From Nepenthes gracilis (Eukaryota; Streptophyta; Magnoliopsida; Caryophyllales; Nepenthaceae): 64,000 nt of DNA. Below, in pieces: positions 28,201-35,800 of the stretch (positions are counted from its first letter, which is position 1; every line of letters starts with the position of its first letter). The DNA lies in assembly GCA_033239525.1 (NCBI GenBank), contig BSYO01000036.1:2874126-2938125 (forward strand), written 5' to 3'. A program made the position numbers and the translations under genes. The notes below the pieces were generated by a model. The model had not been told where the DNA came from and did no database searches. It was given only the letters and a program-made list of their open reading frames with translations.

Positions 28201-31200
28201 GCCCTCCGCCGCCACGAGGCCCTCGGCCCTCCTATTGTCCGGAGGCCCTCAGCCCTCCATCCAGGAGGCACAGAGGCCTACGGCCCTCCGCCACCAGGAG
28301 GCCCTCAGCCCTCCTCCCGTCCGGAGGCCCTCAGCCCTCCGCCATCCGGAGGCCCTCAGCCCTCTGTCTTGGAGTCATGGTCCCTCTATCCCGTAGCCAG
28401 GAGCTCGCAGTCCAAGAGTTGTCCCTCCGCTCAGGTAACAAGAATGTTTACTCGCTAGTTCCATTTAGTCCTTTTTCTTAAAGTCGCCCTCCGCGGGCGC
28501 AATTGTAAGTCGCCCCTCTGCGGGCGCACCTGTAAGCCGCCCTTCGCGGGCGCACCTGTAAGCCGCCCCTCGCGGGCGCACCTCTAAGCCGCCCCTCGCG
28601 GGCGCACCTCTAAGCCGCCCTCCGCGGGTGCACCTACAAGCCGCCCCTCTGCCGGGCGCACCGCGAAGCCGCCCCTCTGCGGGCGCACCTCTAAGCCGCC
28701 CTCCGCGGGTGCACCTATAAGCCGTCCCTTTGCCGGACGCACCTCCAAGCCGCCCTTCGCCGGCGCACAGGTAAGCCGCCCCTCTACCGGGCGTATTCAC
28801 GGAGCTCAAGCCTCCAAATACATCCCTCTCACACTCCCCTCATTCTCGCATCTTGCTCATGCATTCCTCCGTTTATTGCGGAAGATATCTGACTTGAGCG
28901 TCGGAGTGTCGATGGGGGACAACCCCCCGTCGGCATCTGACCTCCTGTTTGTTGTTAGTGGTGTGCAGGATTCGCACTCAGTGAACGGAGCCGGATCAAC
29001 ATCCACTCGGAGAATCCGAATCTGTTCGAAGTCGGATCTAGGTACGCATCACTTTAGATATTAGAATATTAGATAATTAAATAATATTTGCAAAAAAGGT
29101 AAGAATTGTAGTGATAATAATGATAAAACATATGAGTGAATTTAAACTAAATGATAGAATAAAGAATAATGAAATCCATAAATATTTTTGAAGTTGTGTA
29201 GATAGAAAATAAGATGCGGGGCGAAAGTTTAAAATGGTTCGAACACTTAAAATATAGGCCAAATGACATACATTGAGAAAATATAAATAGAAAATAAGAT
29301 GAGAGGAGAAAGTTTAAAGTAGTTCAAACACTTAAAACATAGGTCAAATGAAATACATTGAGAAAATATAAGGTAGTTATGCTTGGAGGAAAGAAATGAA
29401 GAAAGTAGACCAAAGAAAGTTTAAAGTAAGTTAATAAAAAATAATTTAAATTGCTTCTAACCAATGAAGGATATTTCTCTAGATTGAGTAAAATGATAAA
29501 AATAGATTCATATAATTTGCTTGACTTCGTGAGATCTAAGGCTTTGTTATTGCTATTGTTATAATCCAAAAATTATAGTAGAATTTTTTTCTAGCATCAA
29601 TTGGAGTTGTTGTTTTGCTTTTCAGTCCTTATTTGGCCTATGAAGAATATACTGATGACGTGTTTTATAATTTGCTAACAGGCTTGGGATTTCATATCCA
29701 GAACTAACCGAAATGCAGGCACGTGCAATCTTTCAGGCTGCCATCACTATGAGCAACCAGGGCGTTGAAGTTCTTCCTGAGATAATGGTCCCTCTTGTTG
29801 GAACACCTCAGGCACGATTCTGACGCTTTTCAATTAAATAACAATTTCATGACCACATATTTAACTGCATTGTGAGAGTATAAAACCATCATTAGGCCTT
29901 CACCTGACTACTTAAGCTTTTGAGTTCATTGATTTTTTGACATAGTATCAAAGACTTATTGATAAAGTGTTGATGATTTTGATTAGTTAAACTCCTATTT
30001 TTTTGACCTTCACCCAAATGTTTAATCTCTTGGGCACATTGATGAAAATATGGTATCGCTATTGATTGTAGCCATATTAGTATTAAATATATCGGATAAT
30101 ACATATCAATATTAAATATATTAGAAGAAAAAAACACTCAGAATCACCAGCTGATAAGGAAATATTATTCGATATTTTGAATATCGGTTAATATATTAAA
30201 AATCAGTGATATATCGAGATATTGTCGTGGCATTGGAAAATATTTTAAGCCTCAACACTGATATATATCGGCCGATATTTTCATCTATGCTTGGATCTAT
30301 TGTTTCTTGACATAGTATCAAAGACTTATTAATTAACTGGTCATTGAGTTTGAGTTGTAAGAACACATTTTTTGTATAGTTTCTCAGCACATGATATGAA
30401 ATTAGCATGTTCTTAATCTACGCTTCAAGCCCAAAAAGGGCATTCTCTTGAGGGGCATGCTAGAGTATAAAATAATTGTTGGACATTTACCTAATTACTT
30501 ATGTTTTTGGGTCTATTAGTTTCCCGATATTACATTTTGCTCTAGACCAAAAGCTTCACTGCAGTTGAGTACCGGACTCTTCCATGGTTAATTCCGATTC
30601 ATCCTAGTCTATGGCAATTGAGATTTATTAGATCTTTATTTCCACTTCTCTTAGTGTGTGTTTGGTTATAAAAAAGTTTAAAGGAAAGGAAAATAATGAG
30701 TTAAAAATGGAAATGAAAAAAAAAAAAAAGAAAATCACATTTTTTGTCATATTTTTTCTTATAATTTTCCATTCAATCTAAACTTGGAAAGATATTTTTC
30801 TTCAATATTTTATTTTCCTTTCTTTTAATCTTTTCTGGATCCAAGCAATCTCTTAAGGTTTACATCTTCATATATCACTCTGAAATATATATGAATTCTG
30901 CAGGAGCTAGGACATCAAGTGAGTTTGATACACAGTGTTGCTGAAAAAGTATTCTTTGAGATGGGTTGCTCTGTAAGTTACAAGGTCGGAACAATGATTG
31001 AGATCCCTAGAGCAGCCCTAGTTGCAGATGAGGTAAACTTAAATGAGAAAACTTGATGAGGCAATGAGTATTTCATACATATATTTTTCTAATTTTGTTA
31101 TATCCACACATTACTACAATTTTAGTAGTTTCTATGATATTTGAAAAGAGAGTTGTTATGCTCCTACTAGTGGATAGATTCTCATATCTACTTCGAAATA

Positions 31201-34200
31201 CAACTAATACACCATAAACTAATTCTTTCGAAACCTTTTTACATCGTCTAAAGTCTCGGCAATCACATTTAAATCTGTTAATCTAAAAAGTTAGTAAAAA
31301 TATAGCAACAGATGTAAATTCGGTTTTGGACACTACCTACGTTATGGCCACGGGCCAAAAGTTGTTAAATTTCAATACAATGTTGGATACTTTATTGTTG
31401 GTTATTCTTATTTCGGATTTGAGATACTTTTCTTTACTTGTAGTCTAAGTTTAATAGTTGGTAAGTAATTGGAGCTACTTTTGTGTGTGGCTTTTGGTTC
31501 CTATGCTTAGGTAATTATTTATATTCGAATTGTTTAACAGTATTTATTACAGATTTGCGTCCAAACATTAGTTGGGTTATGTCGGTTGATTTAATTATTA
31601 TTTGTAAATATTAATTCAGAATCTAATTTGATGCAAATGAATTCGAGTTTTGGGATTTGAGATGCATTAAATTAGAGTTTGATTTCGATAATATTTAAGT
31701 TCTGGGTTGGGGACGTGCGGACCCTGGCAAAGTGGTATCAAAGGGTTAGGATTAGAATTTAAAAAATAAATAGTAAAGATTGTATTAAGTGATTTAGATA
31801 ACTATCTAATCTCTACCATTCATTTTCTAATTTCTTAATCCTGTCTCTTGGGTAGATATGGAAGCCTATCCATTAGGAGGACCATAGCAATACTAATTAG
31901 GAAAGGCTACAATTTTACTATGTTATTTTAAGAAGATATATTTATTTTCTAATTGTAAATTTTTATATTTGTTGTTGTCATTTAGTAAGTTATATGTATT
32001 TTCTAATTAATTTATGAATTGGGTGCTATATAAAGACTATAATTTTTTATTTCAGTAGTTTTGATGAAAGGTATTATGAGTATGATATTAGAATTACCCT
32101 ACATGACATAACACATATTTAGTAATTTTTGAATTGATTAAATGTTATAATCCTATACACTTTTATTATATTTTATTAAAGAAATTATTTTCTTATTGCA
32201 CCCGATTTTTGGTGAAAAGTGTGGCATTAATGCTATTTAGAAATTAGTTATCTTTCTACCATATAAATGGTATAATTACCTATCGTTTGTTATGGATTAT
32301 AAGGGCCAATTTTCGAACAATGATGATAACAATTTTTAGATTTGAATTAGAGGAGATTTATTAACTTTCCAATAAATACTGATCTTAATGGAGCCTTTCA
32401 TATGGCTGCAGCCATAGCCTTTTTGCACAAAACTTCTTTTAACTCACATTAGGAGAGAGATAAGGATGAAGTTAGAGAAATCGATTCAACATTATTTGAA
32501 AAAAATGCTAAGAATGTAAGCAGGTAATTAGTCAATTTTTAATTTTGCATTATTAAAATTATAAAATAATATGATAATTAAACGATCCATAAAATAATTT
32601 AAGTATCATAAAATAGTACATATGACTGCTACCTAATTGTCTCCCATGTAGCTGTCTCTTCTCCATCTCGCCCTTCTCGTCCTTGCTTCTTCTCCTTCTC
32701 CCCTCTCTATTCTTCCCTGCATTAAAACTCGCAATTTCCCTTATGTTTTATCCTTTTAGTGTGATCTGTATTTGATTTCTGTGCATTTGTTGTATATCTT
32801 TATGCATTTGTGCTCCTATAAAGTGATAAAAGTTAGTGTAAAATCTGTTATTATAGATTGCGAAGGAAGCAGAGTTCTTCTCCTTCGGGACAAATGATTT
32901 GACACAGATGACATTTGGATACAGCAGAGATGATGTGGGCAAATTCCTTCCCATTTACTTATCCAAAGGCTTACTCCAAAGCGACCCATTTGAGGTGAGT
33001 CAATCTAAAACACATATCAAGTAATACATATTAATATCAGATATAACAGATATAAAATTTATTTTCTAAATTGGAATTTTGAAGGTAAATATCGGTAATT
33101 ATATTGAAAAATATATGACATATTAATTAATATTTTGAATATTGATCAATATATCATTGATATGACAACATATCCCAAATTTTTGCATTGTTGATATTCC
33201 TATACCGATATAGAAAAATATCAGCCGTTATTTCATTGATGAAGAAAAACTAATTTGAGTAAAACCATGTTTTATAGAGAAGTGTTTGGGATACCTTTTG
33301 TGCACCGATGTATTAGCTATTTTTTATCAGTGGATCACAATCCAATGATGATGATTTTAAAATAAAAATAATAAAGGTAGTTGTTTTTGTAAATTTTTTT
33401 AAAATATCAATATCAATTGAATAATCAACCAAATATAAAATATTAAAAAAAAACTGTTTAGTATATTTTTCAATGTTTAAATATCATCCGTTGGAATTTT
33501 TTTAATCCAATGGACAAGAGTGAGAGATAGTTGAAGGAGCTGCTGCTCCTCATGCATAGCAGCCCCCTGGACTTGCCTTTTTGCACTGTTATGACATTTT
33601 TGAGTGATGTGATACTTATTAATTTATTTTTATATAAGTTTATTAATGTGGCAAGATAAATGAGACTTTATATTATTGATAGTATTCTCAGAATAGCTAA
33701 AGAGTACCCTCCCATGAAGCAGGGCGGCTGCGCCTTACCCTTGAGGCACATCCCCTACGCCTCAGGTTTGAGATCGTCCATATATTTTTTCTTTTTCCTT
33801 TTTCAAAAAAACTTTCATAAAAACTAATTTTTAAAAAAAAAACAAATTACATGGATCATTGGATGTAATTGGATTTACATCTAACGATCCTGAATCCAAA
33901 GCAAAAGAGCTCTGCCCCAATTCGAGATGCCACCCCTGCTAATTCATCCTACTAACACCACTCATTTTTATACTCAGATTCTTCCATTTACACCATGGCA
34001 TGGATGACATTACTTAAATTTATTTGATGAACAACATCTTCCAAATTATGTCTTTCAGGTTCTCGACCAGAAAGGGGTGGGCCAACTCATCAAACTCGCC
34101 ACAGAGAAGGGTCGCAGAGCTAAGCCTAGCTTGAAGGTGAGTTCTTTTACCTTCTACGAGCTGCTGATTATCATCAAGGCAATCTAGTTCTGAGCTCTTT

Positions 34201-35485
34201 ATCGATGGCCCTTTCTTCAATAAGTCAAATTACATAATCAATAGGTTGGTATTTGTGGAGAGCATGGCGGAGAGCCTTCATCTGTTGCATTCTTCGCCGA
34301 GGCTGGCTTGGATTATGTTTCATGTTCTCCTTTCAGGTTTGACTATTTTCCCATTTTGCAATATATACGTCTACATGTACACATTATAGATATAAATATT
34401 GACAAATATGCATTGAATCAAACCTACTAATTTTGATATTTTTTAATACCACAACAATATCATGACCTATTAGGTTACGATTTTTAAGAGTTTTTTCTTA
34501 AAATATTTCGATATCGATATATATAATTTGATATGTTTGATACTGATATAAGTGTAACTGATATCGGCATTTTTATCAATGATACACACCACATCTATAT
34601 ATATAGATATAGGACTTTGAGGTGTATAAAACTGTTACTATGCATAGGATTTATGAAATGGTCGGATTACTTTAGGTTTGTTGAATATGGTCTTACTATG
34701 TATTGCGTATGAATTTGTTTCCATGACAGCAATCCATAATCACTAGGTCACATGTTGGCAAGTGCCAAGGCTCCTCTTCAAAAAGCATTTTGGTTCACGA
34801 ATGCGATGTTATCTTACGATATCGGACTATTTTGGTTATATTGAATGCGATGTTATCTTACATTATATGATAAGCCATTTTCACGGTTCGAACTCTCATT
34901 TTCGGGTTATATAGTAATAACTCTACTATTGCAATAAGGTTTCTTTTTATAAAACAGTCTAGTGAATGAAACTCCTTCTATGAACGGGATTCAAGCAAAG
35001 GTTGTACCATTTTTAGTATATTGTATATCATTTTTACCTTACATTATATAAGATGTTATTTCTATGATTTGAATCCACTCATTGAGTTAAGGATTCCTTC
35101 AAGACAAAGCGTAATGCACAAAACTTTTCCGATGTACGGGATCTTGGGAATGATTAAACTATTTTGGGTATATTATTCATAATTTCACCTCCCCTTCAAA
35201 AGCAGTTTATCACACGAAATTTCCTCTCTATTCAGGGTCTAGGAAAAGGTAACTAATTCGAAACCTATTTTACACGATCTTATATTTTCTTATATAAAAG
35301 GCCGTTCCTACAATTTATTTTGGTAACCCTCAAGTTACATAATAACAACATTACTGTTGTGTTAAAGTTTTATTTCTACTAATATACAGTGTTACATCAT
35401 CTTATTTTTCGTACGTGAATCTGTCATTCATCCTCTCAATAGGGTTCCAATAGCAAGGCTGGCGGCGGCTCAGGTTGCTGTTTGA
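1224..35485 (+). CDS. PPDK: Pyruvate, phosphate dikinase (PPDK), 19 exons
   Basis: PPDK reversibly converts pyruvate, ATP and phosphate into PEP, AMP and pyrophosphate, in plastid and cytosol. Exons: 1224-1280, 1493-1726, 2146-2283, 2551-2713, 3226-3461, 16004-16132, 16951-17130, 22532-22669, 23685-23849, 23960-24121, 24228-24317, 26050-26188, 26990-27167, 29682-29811, 30904-31032, 32857-32994, 34059-34136, 34245-34336, 35443-35485. They total 2619 bases (872 codons plus TGA), matching the usual mature enzyme from RVFTFGKG to the C-terminal LAAAQV. Order: N-terminal ATP-grasp region ([15 protein letters not shown]), swivelling phosphohistidine domain (GGMTSHAAV), C-terminal PEP/pyruvate barrel ([24 protein letters not shown]). 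All phases agree and no stop is seen, so the gene looks intact. Every intron starts GT except intron 14 (GC). The start codon is not in these exons. Introns 5 and 7 are swollen by retrotransposons. Dispersed exons match the family so closely that I see no serious alternative. Confidence 0.97.
1798..2097. mobile_element. hAT-type MITE, copy 1 (PPDK intron 2), perfect 8-bp TSD
   Basis: A 300-bp AT-rich element without coding capacity, full of ATATCGG and CCGATAT motifs. It is flanked by an identical 8-bp target duplication, TTGCTAGC, at 1790-1797 and 2098-2105. An 8-bp duplication is the hAT signature. Its ends (CATGATTGAAAATATTGG and the inverse of ATATTTATATCTATG) are imperfect inverted repeats. 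Six related copies are listed below. Confidence 0.82.
3644..4692 (-). repeat. Left LTR (3' LTR) of the outer Copia element
   Basis: It aligns along its length with 14509-15543. Examples are the stretch around 3722-3800 (TGACAATCCTAT, ATCCAACATTAC) against 14590-14660, and the end around 4575-4692 against 15420-15540. There are many substitutions and indels, which implies an old insertion. The left boundary TG at 3644 is inferred from loss of similarity. Confidence 0.65.
5480..6616 (+). repeat. 5' LTR of the gag-only Copia-like element
   Basis: It pairs with 8171-9250. Its first third holds degenerate short repeats built on GGACGGCCAAGG (about 5610-5800), also present in the partner. The undetermined base N at 5553 has no counterpart in the partner LTR (TTGTG-N-CGCTG against TTGTGCGCTG), so it is probably an assembly insertion. 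Confidence 0.9.
7029..7412 (+). pseudogene. Copia gag fragment with CCHC zinc knuckle
   Basis: The frame encodes a typical Copia gag C-terminal half: a helical [12 protein letters not shown] / [11 protein letters not shown] region, a basic linker, then the knuckle [14 protein letters not shown] (CX2CX4HX4C intact) ending in a stop. The region before it (about 6650-7028) looks gag-derived but is interrupted. It would package element RNA in virus-like particles. Because the upstream part is broken, I treat it as a remnant. Confidence 0.75.
7554..7820 (+). pseudogene. Copia protease-like fragment
   Basis: The segment begins [10 protein letters not shown], the aspartic-protease active-site motif (DSGA) of Copia polyproteins, and continues with the usual MGNGG and [25 protein letters not shown] region that precedes integrase. 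The frame stops at 7818-7820 and no integrase follows before the 3' LTR. It lies about 140 bases after the gag frame. Confidence 0.75.
8171..9250 (+). repeat. 3' LTR of the gag-only Copia-like element
   Basis: Direct repeat of 5480-6616, starting TGTTGGGTTT and ending ACCAACA just before the ATTGG target duplication. Differences from the 5' LTR are scattered substitutions and small indels, so insertion was not recent, but it is younger than the surrounding element. Confidence 0.9.
10587..12750 (-). mobile_element. Second small gag-only Copia element, minus orientation
   Basis: The right LTR is about 11853-12750 and the left LTR about 10587-10989. Both start TGTTG and end with CCT..TA.AACA. 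The left copy lacks roughly 490 bases present in the right one. Left of the right LTR the minus strand reads AGTGGTATCAAAGACGTG, a Copia primer site. The 0.86-kb interior holds a minus-strand gag and nothing of pol. No target duplication was found, so one end may be rearranged. Its LTR interior resembles the end of the 5480-9250 LTR (CCGTGATTTTTTC motif), so the two belong to related lineages. Confidence 0.7.
11020..11791 (-). pseudogene. Copia gag of the second small element
   Basis: From 11791 leftward the minus strand encodes a Copia gag N-terminus: [19 protein letters not shown], then [12 protein letters not shown] and [11 protein letters not shown], ending [10 protein letters not shown] before a stop at 11426-11428. 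Traces continue to about 11020, where a decayed knuckle ([11 protein letters not shown]) is seen. The first 121 codons are open. Confidence 0.75.
13290..14400 (-). pseudogene. Degenerate Copia gag of the outer element (UBN2, knuckle, coiled coil)
   Basis: Read right to left on the minus strand, one broken frame gives the UBN2-type gag core ([19 protein letters not shown], then [18 protein letters not shown]) at about 14385-14060. A decayed zinc knuckle ([13 protein letters not shown], later ligands lost) lies near 13800-13756. A coiled-coil-like stretch ([14 protein letters not shown]) lies near 13480-13430. This order is typical of Copia elements with long gag tails. Several in-frame stops are present. 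Confidence 0.65.
14509..15543 (-). repeat. Right LTR (5' LTR) of the outer Copia element
   Basis: Partner of 3644-4692. It begins TGTTTAGTC next to the reversed primer site and ends near ATAGATCTTACA. In the element's own orientation it is the promoter-bearing 5' LTR. Confidence 0.65.
16177..16850. mobile_element. Candidate MITE in PPDK intron 6
   Basis: The region starts TTGTTTGGTTAGGTTTTT and ends with TAACCCAACCAAACATTC. Their inverse complements share GTTTGGTTRGGTT, giving an imperfect terminal inverted repeat around about 670 bp of AT-rich non-coding DNA. No convincing target duplication was found, so the family is not assigned. Confidence 0.45.
18464..18610 (+). repeat. TTC/TCTTCG low-complexity tract
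   Basis: Imperfect repetition of TCTTCATC and TTTGTC units. It produces spurious Ser-rich (+) and Lys/Met/Thr-rich (-) open frames that are not genes. An A-rich tract with AAAAAAAG runs follows at about 18768-18860. Confidence 0.8.
19360..21340 (+). pseudogene. Ty3/gypsy gag-protease-RT remnant
   Basis: The frame from 19364 gives a gypsy gag: [19 protein letters not shown], then [19 protein letters not shown], then [13 protein letters not shown] near 19810. A knuckle with lost ligands ([14 protein letters not shown]) lies near 20240. A protease-like [11 protein letters not shown] lies near 20580, and [15 protein letters not shown] traces near 20780. The start of RT ([26 protein letters not shown], then SRAVPALLV) lies at 21160-21310. 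At least ten in-frame stops interrupt it. The catalytic RT motifs are absent. Confidence 0.75.
23300..23645 (+). mobile_element. 5'-truncated RTE-type LINE tail (PPDK intron 8)
   Basis: The frame gives [22 protein letters not shown], the C-terminal LINE sequence usually seen as GVAPIEDKMRE. It then carries the typical 3' end: AGCTGACCCCATTTAGTGGG followed by a TTGTTGTTATTATT tail. Only the last few hundred bases are present, as expected from incomplete reverse transcription. Confidence 0.7.
23685..23849 (+). CDS. PPDK: PPDK exon 9: phosphohistidine domain, catalytic His and regulatory Thr
   Basis: This exon encodes the swivelling domain motif [18 protein letters not shown]. The His codon at 23769-23771 is the residue that carries the phosphate between the two active sites. 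The Thr codon at 23763-23765 is the one phosphorylated in the dark by the PPDK regulatory protein in other plants, so the regulatory site is present. The exon opens with GTAAGG directly after AAG, so the acceptor is followed at once by a donor-like sequence. The pyrimidine tract before it is weak. Confidence 0.95.
24362..24650 (-). mobile_element. RTE-type LINE tail, minus orientation (PPDK intron 11)
   Basis: The left end is a reversed simple tail (AACAATAACAAAAATAATAGC), followed by the inverse of the 3'-terminal motif (AGTAAGGTCGGCTATGTAAATC). The right limit is not sharp; only the terminal signature is convincing. Confidence 0.6.
24651..25689. other. PPDK intron 11 interior, possible unassigned LTR fragment
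   Basis: No exon here. The stretch 25195-25290 contains two copies of a CATCGCATGGATCTCATGCGGA-like phrase (GCACGATTCTCATGCGG in the second), as in LTR promoter regions. No partner repeat was found within the window, so I do not assign a class. Confidence 0.3.
25690..25870 (-). mobile_element. Second minus-strand RTE-type LINE tail (PPDK intron 11)
   Basis: It begins with a reversed tail, AACAATAGCAACAAAGCC, then TTAAGTGGGAATGGCTATATGG, the inverse of the LINE 3' end also seen at 24362. Short and degenerate. Confidence 0.6.
27216..27449. mobile_element. hAT-type MITE, copy 2 (PPDK intron 13)
   Basis: Starts CATGGAAGGAAATATTGG and ends GATATTTTCATTCCATGG, giving terminal inverted repeats. 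The flanks read TAGTGCT on the left and TAGTGTT on the right, a target duplication with one mismatch. Same family as 1798-2097. Confidence 0.75.
28130..28380 (+). repeat. GC-rich tandem array 1: about nine 24-bp units
   Basis: Units follow GGAGGCCCTCAGCCCTCC plus a short variable spacer. GGAGG and CCTCC within each unit can pair, so each unit is a potential small hairpin. The array creates a long spurious open frame on both strands; the repeat peptide has no recognisable function. Confidence 0.88.
28480..28800 (+). repeat. GC-rich tandem array 2: twelve 26-28-bp hairpin units
   Basis: Twelve units of the form GCCGCCCCTCGCGGGCGCAC followed by CTNTAA. CGCCC and GGGCG within each unit are inverted repeats around a five-base loop. 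Units differ by single substitutions and one-base indels. The minus-strand frame 28465-28809 (RGAAYRC.. repeats) is a by-product of the array. Confidence 0.9.
29100..29575 (+). mobile_element. RTE-type LINE tail (PPDK intron 13)
   Basis: The frame [23 protein letters not shown] matches the C-terminal LINE phrase ENRLRWFGHVQRRP. A second degenerate copy of the same phrase follows about 90 bases later (29285-29350), so a local duplication occurred. The 3' end is GCTTTGTTATTGCTATTGTTATAAT. It starts close to the solo LTR target site. Confidence 0.65.
30037..30289. mobile_element. hAT-type MITE, copy 3 (PPDK intron 14)
   Basis: Starts CATTGATGAAAATATGG and ends GATATTTTCATCTATG. Flanks CTTGGGCA and CTTGGATC share their first five bases, a decayed target duplication. 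Interior carries ATATCGG/CCGATAT motifs. Confidence 0.65.
31690..32110 (+). repeat. LTR retrotransposon scraps in PPDK intron 15
   Basis: AAGTGGTATCAAAGGGTTAGG at about 31730 resembles a Copia primer site. The stretch 31860-32090 resembles the 17338-17840 LTR of intron 7 (TTTTCTAATTAATT, then a TATATAAAG..TATAATTTTT block and CAGTAGTTTTGATGAA). Both are short and could come from different insertions. Confidence 0.4.
33010..33243. mobile_element. hAT-type MITE, copy 4 (PPDK intron 16)
   Basis: Ends GCCGTTATTTCATTGATG and has the family interior (ATATCAATGATATGACA-like core and CCGATATAGAAAAATATCAG). The left terminus is eroded and no target duplication is visible. Confidence 0.5.
34245..34336 (+). 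CDS. PPDK: PPDK exon 18: active-site Cys exon
   Basis: It encodes [17 protein letters not shown] and [14 protein letters not shown]. The Cys codon at 34254-34256 corresponds to the general acid/base Cys of the PEP/pyruvate site. The exon ends within an Arg codon (AG|G) completed by the last exon at 35443, which encodes [13 protein letters not shown] and TGA. Confidence 0.95.
34388..34593. mobile_element. hAT-type MITE, copy 5 (PPDK intron 18)
   Basis: Starts near TAGATATAAATATTGAC and ends ATCGGCATTTTTATCAATG. The interior has GATATCGATATAT. Degenerate; assigned by motif content and length. Confidence 0.5.
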
Positions 35486-35800
35486 TGCAAATTACATAGT
35501 TCAAATACATCCCATATAGTGTGGAAAAATGGTTATTATTTACATTCTCTTAGTGTAATAAGATTGATCCTTGTATTACCAAAACTTTTGCATATTTCAT
35601 AGTCATGTGTGTCATATAGAATATTTTGCTTCTCTCTTACATTATCTGTGTTATTTGATAGCATAAAGCTCTTGTTATACGTAGAATCTGAAAAACGGTC
35701 AATCCACTTTAGGTCTGTTATATTTAATTTTATATTATATTGTATAAGAAATTATTTTTATAATTTAAATATATGACTATCATTATAGAAATATATCGTA
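34640..35800 (-). repeat. Run of about five degenerate SINE-like units (PPDK intron 18 to 3' flank)
   Basis: A pattern recurs near 34660-34790, 34830-34960, 35010-35100, 35270-35370 and 35700-35800: a TTTTGGTATATTG.. lead, a TTACATTATAT block, then TTTCYAYGRTTYGAA, a GGTTACATARYAACAAC phrase and, in the better copies, CCAAGGCTCCTC. This resembles the inverse of plant Au-type SINEs, where GGTTCGAA is the polymerase III B box. Exon 19 of PPDK lies inside the run. The assignment rests on remembered pattern and degenerate copies. Confidence 0.45.

Larger units (their letters stand above)
27914..29051 (+). mobile_element. Solo LTR, gypsy/Tat-type, with hairpin-repeat leader
   Basis: A complete 1138-bp LTR without an interior. 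Ends are TGATG and CATCA (perfect inverted pentamers), and the target duplication CTTTA lies at 27909-27913 and 29052-29056. A TATA box (CTATAAAAG, 28030-28038) should start transcripts about 30 bases downstream. The transcribed part then contains two GC-rich tandem arrays (28130-28380 and 28480-28800). The last 170 bases (from GACTTGAGCGTCGGAGTG near 28890) closely match the end of the LTR at 47718-48775. It is inserted in PPDK intron 13 in the sense direction. A solo LTR forms by recombination between the two LTRs of a full element. Confidence 0.88.

Noticed and set aside
27939..28481. 180-codon open frame on the + strand, and 114 codons on the - strand (28465-28809)
   Set aside because: Both are by-products of GC-rich tandem arrays inside an LTR. 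The peptides are unit repeats with no family resemblance.
28480..28800. Twelve regular repeats that superficially resemble a CRISPR array
   Set aside because: The units are directly adjacent 26-28-bp copies without unique spacers, they lie inside a plant LTR, and no cas genes are possible in this setting.
34860..34900. GGTTCGAACTCTC as part of a tRNA gene
   Set aside because: Only a B-box-like phrase is present; there is no A box at the right distance and no cloverleaf. It fits a SINE-like repeat better.
1224..35485. PPDK as a pseudogene because of the massive intron insertions
   Set aside because: All 19 exons are open, the phases match at each junction, catalytic residues are present and splice sites are plausible.
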